Below, piece by piece: positions 1 to 7,083 of a DNA stretch of 11,135 nt. Under the pieces are notes generated by a model, which worked only from the letters and a program-made list of their open reading frames with translations, ran no database searches and had not been told where the DNA came from. Source of the stretch: Stramenopiles sp. TOSAG23-3 (Eukaryota; Sar); contig LT642756.1 in the NCBI GenBank assembly GCA_900128585.1, positions 1 to 11,135 on the forward strand. Direction: 5' to 3'. The stretch's first letter is position 1. Each line of letters starts with the position of its first letter. Both the position numbers and the translations under genes were made by a program.

Positions 1-843
1 CTATACTGGTTACTGGCTGCCTTTTTACCTAGCTGCGGCCTCAGTATATAGTTTCTAATTTTCTTTCAAATTCTTTGCTGTTCACAATAACACACCTTTC
101 CTTGCAAAGAGTAGGAATTATATTGCAAGTCAGCTGTTGCTTCGTTGTTGGGCAAATGTTGGGAAATGATATGAAAACTGGGCTGCCCGGGGTGTGTTGT
201 TGGTTGGTTTGCTTGTTTCAATTGATTGATGGACAGGAAATGCTTTCTTCTTTTTGATGATGGATGACCTGTTCTTCTTCTTCTTCCACCAAAGAAGAAA
301 GGCTTTTTATTTATTTTTTTATTCTTCTTTTTATTATTATTATTATTTATTATGAAACTGATTGATGTATGTGTTTTTATATTATTTTATTATGAATAAA
401 TAAGTAGTAATGAAGAAAGGAACGAAGAAAAAAAGTTAATTATAGTTATTAAGTTGTTTAGAATAATATACTTATTCCTATATGAAGAATTAATACAATT
501 GTGCACTATAATTTCGTATGATGGTATGGTTACGTATAATGTTAGTACACTACTGTACCTATATGTTTAATATTGTATACATTTTAATCGTGGATTGCTT
601 TTGTTTTATTTTTTATCGATATTTTCTCATATTATTTTTTTGTTTTTTTATTCTGGATTCTTTTTTCATTCGATCGCAATCATTGTTTTTGTCCATTTAT
701 GGTATTTTATCATATTGTATGTGTTTGATCATTGTAAATCAATTATACAGGGGTTTCTTTATCGTTTAGTATTGTATTGAACCTTTACCATGTATTGCGA
801 CACAAACGAAGAAAGAGCGCGCGAAGAATGAAACAAGATGTTG

Positions 844-853
844 CCCCCCCCCC
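844..853. repeat. C10 homopolymer
   Basis: A run of ten C (ten G on the other strand) stands out in otherwise AT-rich DNA. It is probably prone to slippage and may be a length-polymorphic or sequencing-error site. No function is implied. Confidence 0.8.
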
Positions 854-1126
854 TTTAAATAGGTTTGCCTATTATTTGAATATTATTCCCCTTTTTTAAG
901 TACATTTATTTTACCTATTTGTATACAAAGATAGGTTTTTATAAATACAAAAGTATAAGATTTAGTCTCACAATTTTAAACTTAAGTATTCGAGTGTACA
1001 AAGATGAAAAAGCAAACGTTATTAAAATCACATTCTAGTTCTATTCCCCTGGTAAAGATTTTAATTAACAAAAACATACAGATCACAGTATGGCTTTCAT
1101 CATTCTCCTTCGCAAAATAAGAAACT

Positions 1127-1152
1127 CCCAGATCCCAGATCCGATCCCAGAT
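1127..1152. repeat. CCCAGAT short tandem repeat
   Basis: The heptamer CCCAGAT occurs at 1127-1133, 1134-1140 and 1146-1152, the last two separated by CCGAT. It is a small local duplication about 200 nt beyond the stop codon of the minus-strand STPG gene, possibly within or just past its 3' UTR. No function is apparent. Confidence 0.75.
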
Positions 1153-1349
1153 GATATTTATTTTTATACCCTAATTTATAACCCTGTTATGGAATAATGT
1201 ACAGGTTTTGTACGAAAAAAAGTACATTTTTTATATCCTATTCTAAGAGAAACTATAATAGTCTCTATAATAATTACTGGACCAACAACAAGTAAAAATA
1301 AGAGGGGTGGAAGGGGGGGAAGATGAATTTAGCGTATTCTTTAATCTAT

Positions 1350-2177
1350 TTAAAATGACATGGGGCTTGTTTTCGGTCGAAGTGCGTAGCTCTTTGGTTT
1401 TGGTAAAGGCGTTCGAGGCTGTTCGCTCATTGCAACTAGGCTCCCAACCTGTTCCCACAAATTTGATCTAGCAGAGTAGCTGACCTTTTTCTTGCGCCTA
1501 AACCGACTCTTTCTATTACTAGGGGGCAATTTAACCAGGTCATAATCCCCTGGTGCTGGGTTGTCCTTGGTTCTATTTATTTCTAACTGTATATACCCCA
1601 ACGGGTTCCCTCGTCCGATCCTTCCGCCGCCAGGGATGCTGCTTCCATACCGTGTCTTTCCGCGCACTCTATAGCGGTTGGGCCCGGGGAGCTGCTTCGC
1701 GTGGTAAATGATCCACTCAGTTGACGTTTTGGGCCGGGCTTCGGAAAACTTGCCGCCTGTTTGCTTCGGCGTTGGCAAACGGTACTCCGACGGCCCAGGC
1801 AATTGTTTTGCGTAATATTCCGTCCATTCGATATAATTCTTCGGGAAAGAGTTGCTGAACCGAACGCCTTTAAGGCGGGCGGGGTCGACCGTCTTAGGAC
1901 GTTGGTAGTAGTCCGGCGCCGGGACTTGGCGAGAACGGGCCTCTATTATTTCCACGTGAGTTTTTGGGCGCGAGGTCCCTATCTTGCCAGTTCTCATTTT
2001 CCCTATTGTGGTACCAAGACTGTACTCGTTGGGGGCCGGCAATTGCTTTGCACGATATATTATCCATTCAAGCTGGCTTTTGGACCTACCTCTTGGAAAC
2101 TTTACGGACGGCGGGGATTTTAGCGTACTTTGCCACTGAACACCAAAGGCCGAAGGGGCTGTTGTTGGTCGAGACAT
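1350..2177 (-). CDS. SHIPPO/STPG-repeat axonemal-type protein (275 aa)
   Basis: This is predicted to be a sperm-tail PG-rich (STPG, SHIPPO) repeat protein. Members of this family are found in cilia and flagella, several as microtubule inner or axoneme-associated proteins. Five repeat cores are visible: LPAPNEY (46-52), VPAPDYY (85-91), LPGPSEY (126-132), LPGPNRY (163-169) and NPAPGDY (206-212), spaced 37-43 residues apart. Three of them sit in a longer block of the form E-W-x-x-Y-x-A-K-Q-L-P-x-P-x-x-Y. The protein is very basic, with an Arg/Lys cluster at 222-231, and has no signal peptide or membrane segment. The ATG at 2175-2177 has G at -3, and the frame reads without introns to TAA. It diverges from the EGF-protein gene across a spacer of about 1 kb. 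The family call is strong; the exact flagellar role is inferred, and some STPG proteins bind other microtubules. Confidence 0.85.
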   Translation of the reverse strand: MSRPTTAPSAFGVQWQSTLKSPPSVKFPRGRSKSQLEWIIYRAKQLPAPNEYSLGTTIGKMRTGKIGTSRPKTHVEIIEARSRQVPAPDYYQRPKTVDPARLKGVRFSNSFPKNYIEWTEYYAKQLPGPSEYRLPTPKQTGGKFSEARPKTSTEWIIYHAKQLPGPNRYRVRGKTRYGSSIPGGGRIGRGNPLGYIQLEINRTKDNPAPGDYDLVKLPPSNRKSRFRRKKKVSYSARSNLWEQVGSLVAMSEQPRTPLPKPKSYALRPKTSPMSF

Positions 2178-3169
2178 TGCTGCCAGGAAAAGAAGCCTAG
2201 TCTTGCAGAATTATTTGGAACGAGTTGCCCTGAAATCAATGAACTCGGTAATGGGAACAATAGAGCTGGAAACTTCTGCACAAAAGAGTCCAATAGTGCT
2301 GTAAAAATATACAATATTGTTGCGGTCAAAGTGGTAGAGTTTTTGTGGTATCCAAAAAGCAAAAGCTCAAGTGGAGCCACTTGCAACACGATACCCGTAG
2401 TTGCAGTCGTCTGGTTGTGTTCAATTGTTCAATAGGTAGTATAGAGTATACGAAGAAGTAGATGATACCCGTACCACCTCTTCTTCTTCTTTGTTAGCTC
2501 GTCATAAGATTTAGAAGACACTATAAAATATCATCAATAGAATTCCACCAAGAAGGCAGCATTGACTACCAAAGGTATGCCTTTATATTTCGTAACGCAT
2601 CTTTTTTGCACCCTTGCCTTATGTTATTGCCTTGTAGTAATTAATTGGAGTAATTCAGGAGATTAGTATACGAGTCCTCGTAATTAATGGGCATTCAGCT
2701 CTCACATCTGAGATCCAAAACAAAGACTTCCAAACTGTTTCAGACGACATTAAACAGCATTAGTCCCCTTTGTTAAGTGTTTTTATTAAAATATTATGGT
2801 TTCTCAATTGTATTTCTATATTTCAGTAAAATAGTTTTCAAAATTACCTTAATAAATACAAAATACTTGCCAGACGTCGATTGGTTCATTCATTCCGCAA
2901 TCTACTATACGGCATAACATAGCTTTAACATCATAGTGTCAATGAATTCAATAGTGGTACTATATAATATTACTCTTGAATTTCTTTTTTTTTGAAACGA
3001 CGTTGCTGCTGCTCGGTCTTCTTTGTCGGCATGCGCTGGTATTAATATATTAGCTATAGGCTAGATCGACGATAATAATAACGATAACTGCTACTGCTTT
3101 TTTTCTTTCGTTTACGCGTTCCCATTTATTGTGAGTTAATGGTTGCATTAGTGTGAGCTAAATTGCACC
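2178..3169. other. Divergent intergenic region between the STPG and EGF genes
   Basis: This spacer must hold the 5' regions of both flanking genes. It is AT-rich, especially from ~2500 on. Visible elements are a direct repeat GATACCCGTA at 2390-2399 and 2464-2473, a TTC-rich patch near 2480-2492, an A/T element TATATAATAT at 2961-2970 about 200 nt before the plus-strand ATG, and a short T run near 2990. A five-codon upstream ORF (3139-3156) lies just before the EGF start. The open frames between 2120 and 2435 are overlapping, unconserved-looking translations and are not supported as genes. Confidence 0.6.
3139..3156 (+). promoter_or_regulatory. Possible five-codon upstream ORF before the EGF gene
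   Basis: ATG at 3139 is followed by four codons and TGA, ending 13 nt before the main ATG at 3170. Its -3 base is T, a weak context, whereas the main start reads CACCATG. If the transcript starts upstream of 3139 this could mildly dampen or re-route initiation. The transcription start is not known, so this is only a candidate. Confidence 0.25.
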
Positions 3170-4885
3170 ATGCTTATTGGCATTTCTCGACACCTGAAAA
3201 ATTCCCACGTCGTCTCAAACAAGATTCTATCAACAGCGCTGAAAACGCAAGAAAAGCACATGTACATTATTCCTGGGGTGACTCCCAGAAGGCTAGCGTT
3301 CTTTGCTTGCGTAGCAGTCTGTTTCCTTTCGCTTCAACGGGAGGCCGTTGGTAAAACCAGAATACCGACTAGAACATATACTGGGGAACATCTAGAAAGT
3401 TACAGTGATGTTGTCCGAGATAGAAAAGTGTCGATGACTGCTGCGGAGCGAACACGGAGCAAGTTAGCGAGGGAGAAACGTGCAAGTGCCCGTCCGCAAG
3501 AGCACAGAGGGGAAAGGGAACGCAAACACGATATGAAAAGTGATACGTCTGCTGCGGACAAGCTCACACGGGAAAAAAATGTTCGCATGCGACAACAATC
3601 TTCGAAGGCATACCAGAAGAGAGTGACAAAGGACAGAAATAATAGAGACAATATAACTGCACGCCACAAAAGTGCTATCAAGGAACTAAAGGAAGAATTG
3701 AAGGAGTCCGTCGGAAGCGAGGCAAACGTTAGCATGAAAGAAACCATATCGTTAGACCACGAACAAAATGAAATAGATACTTCGTTGTCGCACTTTTTGA
3801 AGCACCAAGCCCGTTTTGATTACAACCGCACGTTGCGGTTTATGTACGGCCGGCCATCAAGTGATAAGCACTTGACCGTTTCCCGTTACCGCTGGTCCAC
3901 GTACGACAGAAGAGAAACCCAAGCGTGTCCCGCCCACTGCAGTGGACACGGACTTTGCGAAGTGGACAAGTGCGTCTGCTCTCGAAACTGGCACGGCGTA
4001 GATTGTTCCCGGAGAACCTGCCCGGCCGGTCCTGCATTAGTCGATAGTGATGGCACTCGTGTATATGCTTACGCGGAATGCTCGGGGCGGGGAACTTGCG
4101 ACTATGATACGGGCGAGTGCAAGTGCATGCCGCAATTTGAGGGGCACGCATGCACCCGAACCAAATGCCCGGCGCACAATTGCAATGGGCATGGGACATG
4201 TGTTCGAACTTTAGGAACGACCAGTAGCGTTAGTTGTAAATGCGACCCACCGTACTACGGCCCCGATTGTTTCCTACTCCCCTGTCCGAGAGGCGACGAT
4301 CCTATGACTTTTCCGATGGATGCAAATGGGTCCAAAATAACTGCCACGTCGAAACGAACGTACAACATACACCAGGTCTCAATCTCGTCATCAAAACCGG
4401 ACGTGACCGGCTGGTACACTCTATCGTATGCTGGGCCCCGCAAAGTCAGGCATGAGACTCGGCCGATTCCGTGGATGACGTATCACAGGCTAGGGACGGA
4501 AACCGGGCGCCTAAACTATGCTTTGCGAATCCGCAAAGCTCTCCTGGCTCTACCAGGGTACCTTTTCCCAGACGTGAAAATAAACTTAACCATGGCCACA
4601 AATGGAGTGGCGTTTTTTGTAACTTTCAATTCCGAAACTGGCAACATGACCACAATCGATGTCAACTATCATGGGTGCGACCACGTCGGTTGTCAACCTC
4701 GGTATACGGGGCTTTTTACAACGGGAAAGATAACCGTGACGAAAAATGATTCGGTGTCTACCAGTAATGTAGAGAATGTCATATGTTCTAACCGGGGGCT
4801 ATGCCACCCAACTACAGGAACGTGCACATGCTTTCATGGGTTCCACGGGTTTGCGTGTGAGACAGAGGTGTGCAGGGACCTGTAA
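3170..4885 (+). CDS. Secreted EGF-repeat protein, SIG1/mastigoneme-like (571 aa)
   Basis: This is predicted to be a secreted or surface protein. A hydrophobic stretch at 42-55 follows R40-R41, with a plausible signal-peptidase site after A59-V60-G61. Residues ~80-180 are Lys/Arg/Glu-rich and likely helical, with a furin-like REKR at 101-104. Cys-rich EGF modules follow at ~253-279, ~284-328 and ~333-367. Then comes a CPRGDDPMT segment (372-380), a beta-rich block of ~150 residues and a final EGF at ~539-563 (CSNRGLC). At least seven N-x-S/T sequons (for example N161, N219, N472, N492) suit secretion. No C-terminal membrane anchor is seen. The layout resembles stramenopile SIG1/Ocm1-type proteins of tubular flagellar hairs; that match is from memory of the pattern and less certain than the EGF call. 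The first ATG has an ideal CACCATG context, but M31 (3260) would give a more typical signal peptide. Confidence 0.8.
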   Translation: MLIGISRHLKNSHVVSNKILSTALKTQEKHMYIIPGVTPRRLAFFACVAVCFLSLQREAVGKTRIPTRTYTGEHLESYSDVVRDRKVSMTAAERTRSKLAREKRASARPQEHRGERERKHDMKSDTSAADKLTREKNVRMRQQSSKAYQKRVTKDRNNRDNITARHKSAIKELKEELKESVGSEANVSMKETISLDHEQNEIDTSLSHFLKHQARFDYNRTLRFMYGRPSSDKHLTVSRYRWSTYDRRETQACPAHCSGHGLCEVDKCVCSRNWHGVDCSRRTCPAGPALVDSDGTRVYAYAECSGRGTCDYDTGECKCMPQFEGHACTRTKCPAHNCNGHGTCVRTLGTTSSVSCKCDPPYYGPDCFLLPCPRGDDPMTFPMDANGSKITATSKRTYNIHQVSISSSKPDVTGWYTLSYAGPRKVRHETRPIPWMTYHRLGTETGRLNYALRIRKALLALPGYLFPDVKINLTMATNGVAFFVTFNSETGNMTTIDVNYHGCDHVGCQPRYTGLFTTGKITVTKNDSVSTSNVENVICSNRGLCHPTTGTCTCFHGFHGFACETEVCRDL

Positions 4886-5098
4886 GAGGGGGCAGTTTTT
4901 GGTTTCCAACGCATTGATGGTGAGAGAGGAATGGAGCAGGGAGGGGGTAGGGTTGGGGGGTGTTAATTTTTAGAGATATTTTAATTTTCGTAACGGTACG
5001 AACTAAGATTCTTAATAATTCTACAATTATTTAAGCACTTTTCATTTTTAGTAAATTCGCAGTACATTGAAGGAAGTAAAACTTTACTGGATTGTTTT

Positions 5099-5115
5099 CA
5101 ATAAAACATTTATTG
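5099..5115. terminator. Palindromic bidirectional poly(A) signal
   Basis: CAATAAA (5099-5105), a 3-nt centre ACA and TTTATTG (5109-5115) form a perfect 7-bp inverted repeat. It places the canonical AATAAA hexamer on both strands. The hexamer begins ~215 nt past the EGF stop on plus and ~55 nt past the VPS23 stop on minus, so one 17-nt element could direct 3' end formation of both convergent transcripts. The hexamer role is established for eukaryotes generally; its use here is inferred. Confidence 0.5.
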
Positions 5116-5169
5116 TAAGCCGTAAGGTAAAAACTAATTACACCACCGCGTGGATTTCTTTTTACGCGT

Positions 5170-6483
5170 CTATTTGTGACTGTTGTACGACGGCGGCGCC
5201 CGAGACATGGCCCCAGTGCCACCCCTCCGAATTGGGTTTTGCTCTTGTGCGTCTCGAATTTTTTTTGCTAATGCTTTCGCTTGGAACTGTTTGGCAGATA
5301 AGTTTCGTACCTGCCTCAAAAATGGTTTCAACTGTATCCGCTGGCTCTTCAGTGCTTCGTCGAGATGGAAAAGTGTGTCCTCTATGGCCACAGACCTTGC
5401 AACCTCATCAAACATTTGGTTGGACCACATGTCCCCACCAACTAACACTTTCTCGGGATCATTTCCAATGTCGACGTCTTGCGCTTCATTTTCCACCAAC
5501 CAATCAGCTATATTTGCATTCTTTATTTTCATGGCCGCTATGTACCCTGCCAATGTCGATTCCTGTTCTTTCAATTTTGCTACACCTTCGGCCAACGCCT
5601 GTTCGCTGCGCTCTAGTTTGACCGTCGTTGTGAGTGCCTCGTCCATTTGCCGCTTCTTCGCTTTCAGCATTCCCTCCAAGTGCGCGCACGTAGATTGCGT
5701 CAGATCGTCTGCAGTATTATTGTGGGCTTTTCCGCCCGCTTTGCTCATGTCTGGCCTTGGGGGGCGGACCGGCTCTTGTACCGAAGCAGCGCTGGCAGCG
5801 GCCAGCGTCGACGAATACGTTGGAGGATTTGCGGCAATGTTGTTGTAAGACGGCGCCGCATAGCTTCGCAGGTTCCCACCACTACCGTACTGCCCGCTCG
5901 TATTCTTGCTATATTGCCCCCCGTTCACACCATTTCCATACTGCCCCCCTGGGACGACAACATTTCCCATTGCCGCTGGGTTGGTGCTGTAGCCTGGAGG
6001 TTTTGCTTGGCACGGAGGCCGATCGCTGAACACGCTACTTAACGAAGAGACTAAGGCAGACAAAGTGCTTCCCCCCGACTGCCACGAAGAAAGATACTGC
6101 AAGTGAACGACCAGTCCGTCTGCCTGTACGTGTGGGTGTCGTGGTGTGACCACCATGTCCAAAGTTGGAGTGACGTAGCAAATTGGGCTGACGAACGGGT
6201 ACAGCTCTGGTATCCAAATGCTAACAGGAATGTGGTACGTAACACCCTTGTACACGATAGGACAAGTGCCAACTAACTTTATCAGGGTGGAGACCTTCCC
6301 GTTCTTATGCGTATACTGATTGCCGCCGTTCGGTTTCAGAGATGAACATGTCCTCTGTAGATCTTGCACATCACGACGAATGCGGTTGATGTCCCCGCCC
6401 GCGTTTTGGTACTGATACCCGTATGAGTTTAGAATTTGGTGTATGTCACCCTGTTGCTGGCTGTAGGAACCATACGCCGCCAT
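5170..6483 (-). CDS. VPS23: ESCRT-I subunit Vps23/TSG101 (437 aa)
   Basis: ESCRT-I subunit that recognises ubiquitinated cargo and ESCRT adaptors at endosomes and at budding or abscission sites. Residues ~10-155 form a UEV domain (Y-K-G-V-T-Y-H-I-P, then Y-P-F-V-S-P-I-C-Y-V). A His (~127) stands near where an E2 enzyme has its catalytic Cys, so it should bind but not conjugate ubiquitin. A Gly/Asn/Gln/Tyr-rich linker (~165-235) and a likely coiled coil (~262-320) follow. The C-terminal steadiness box (~352-412) contains AIEDT (366-370) and NLSAKQFQAKAL (394-405), which anchors the subunit in the ESCRT-I core. Three PPxY motifs are present: PPGY (162-165), PPTY (220-223) and PPSY (430-433). 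The ATG at 6481-6483 has A at -3 and G at +4; a five-codon extension starting with TTG was not accepted. Length and domain order fit the family. Dynamin lies 600 nt upstream on the same strand. Confidence 0.93.
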   Translation of the reverse strand: MAAYGSYSQQQGDIHQILNSYGYQYQNAGGDINRIRRDVQDLQRTCSSLKPNGGNQYTHKNGKVSTLIKLVGTCPIVYKGVTYHIPVSIWIPELYPFVSPICYVTPTLDMVVTPRHPHVQADGLVVHLQYLSSWQSGGSTLSALVSSLSSVFSDRPPCQAKPPGYSTNPAAMGNVVVPGGQYGNGVNGGQYSKNTSGQYGSGGNLRSYAAPSYNNIAANPPTYSSTLAAASAASVQEPVRPPRPDMSKAGGKAHNNTADDLTQSTCAHLEGMLKAKKRQMDEALTTTVKLERSEQALAEGVAKLKEQESTLAGYIAAMKIKNANIADWLVENEAQDVDIGNDPEKVLVGGDMWSNQMFDEVARSVAIEDTLFHLDEALKSQRIQLKPFLRQVRNLSAKQFQAKALAKKIRDAQEQNPIRRGGTGAMSRAPPSYNSHK

Positions 6484-6534
6484 ACTTTTCTTTGCCAAGA
6501 AGGGGAAACTAGGACGATATATTGGCTGAGTATT

Positions 6535-6559
6535 TTGTCTAGATGAGACGCTTGTCTAG
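6535..6559. repeat. Direct repeat TTGTCTAG upstream of VPS23
   Basis: TTGTCTAG occurs at 6535-6542 and again at 6552-6559, a 17-nt period, 52-76 nt before the VPS23 ATG. The first copy also pairs with a nearby AGAC (GTCT-AGATG-AGAC). This could be a pair of transcription-factor sites, or chance. Confidence 0.3.
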
Positions 6560-6691
6560 GCCAGTTGAATATTCGTGTGAAATTTAAATATCAAATCTCC
6601 ACAGCCAACACAATAATCTTTTCCCATTCCTGTATGATATCAATGTTTCCATGCAACGTCTCTTCTCTTTTACTTTCCATTATATATATTT

Positions 6692-6770
6692 TATAATAAT
6701 AATAATAAAATAAAGCTTTTTTTTTTTATATTAATAATAATCATCTTTTTTTTTTCTCTCTTTTTTCTCT
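6692..6770. repeat. TAA microsatellite with flanking T and pyrimidine runs
   Basis: Several TAA units (6692-6707) are followed by an A-rich segment, a T11 run (6717-6727) and a 27-nt pure pyrimidine stretch (6744-6770). These low-complexity blocks are typical of the AT-rich spacers in this window. Confidence 0.7.
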
Positions 6771-7083
6771 GCTGTGCTCCGTGCTGCTGCGGATAAAATA
6801 TCACGCACCACCGTCGTCGTGTTGTGTTCTGTTTTGTTGTTGTGTGTGGTGATGATTGTATAGTAGACTAGTATTATTTAAAATCTTTTTTATAATTATC
6901 AGCAGGTCGGTCGGTGGTCTATTATTAATTCCATCTCAACAATTCTCAATTCTCAATAATAATAATTATAATACTTGGTGGTGGTAATCAAAAAATTACA
7001 AGAATCTTAAGCTTAACTCTCTTTCTTAAAAGTTATTAGAAAAAAAACAGATGGTCTTACAACAACGCCCCCGTTTTTCGTTT

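Larger units (their letters stand above)
1..1349. other. AT-rich stretch without a supported gene
   Basis: No convincing gene is visible here. The first ~260 nt are of mixed composition and may be the tail or 3' UTR of a gene lying to the left: two plus-strand frames are open from the window edge to stops near positions 51 and 57, but these fragments are too short to identify. From ~300 to ~1300 the DNA is strongly AT-rich, with TTC/GAA-rich patches near 272-300 and a run of ten C at 844-853. The interval 518-769 is open but only as a Phe/Ile/Leu-rich translation of T-rich DNA. The right end should contain the 3' UTR of the minus-strand STPG gene. A minus-strand AATAAA (plus-strand TTTATT at 1157-1162) lies ~190 nt beyond its stop and is a possible poly(A) signal. 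Confidence 0.6.
6484..7083. other. Spacer between dynamin and VPS23
   Basis: This holds the 3' end of the dynamin transcript and the 5' region of VPS23. It contains a TAA/ATA microsatellite near 6692-6707, a T11 run at 6717-6727, a pure pyrimidine stretch at 6744-6770, and AT-rich DNA from ~6860 to 7040. A CCAAT sequence reads on the minus strand about 35 nt before the VPS23 ATG, too close to be a safe promoter call. I saw no clean AATAAA for the dynamin transcript. No gene is visible. Confidence 0.6.

Noticed and set aside
75-257. 60-codon open frame near the left edge
   Set aside because: It starts with TTG and shows no recognisable domain; it may be part of a 3' UTR.
518-769. Hydrophobic 83-residue open frame resembling a membrane protein
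   Set aside because: It is a Phe/Ile/Leu/Tyr-rich reading of T-rich, low-complexity DNA, with no family resemblance and base composition unlike the five supported genes.
1761-2123. 120-codon plus-strand open frame opposite the STPG gene
   Set aside because: It is a complement of the repeat-rich minus-strand gene and shows no domain of its own.
4776-4973. 65-codon frame overlapping the end of the EGF gene
   Set aside because: It is out of frame with the EGF gene, which ends cleanly at 4885, and shows no domain of its own.
5183-5848. 221-codon plus-strand open frame opposite VPS23
   Set aside because: It is antisense to a well-supported gene; its Ser/Ala/Phe-rich composition follows from reading the complement of the VPS23 codons.
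6484-6498. Five-codon N-terminal extension of Vps23
   Set aside because: It begins with TTG; the in-frame ATG at 6481-6483 has A at -3 and G at +4, as expected for a eukaryotic start.
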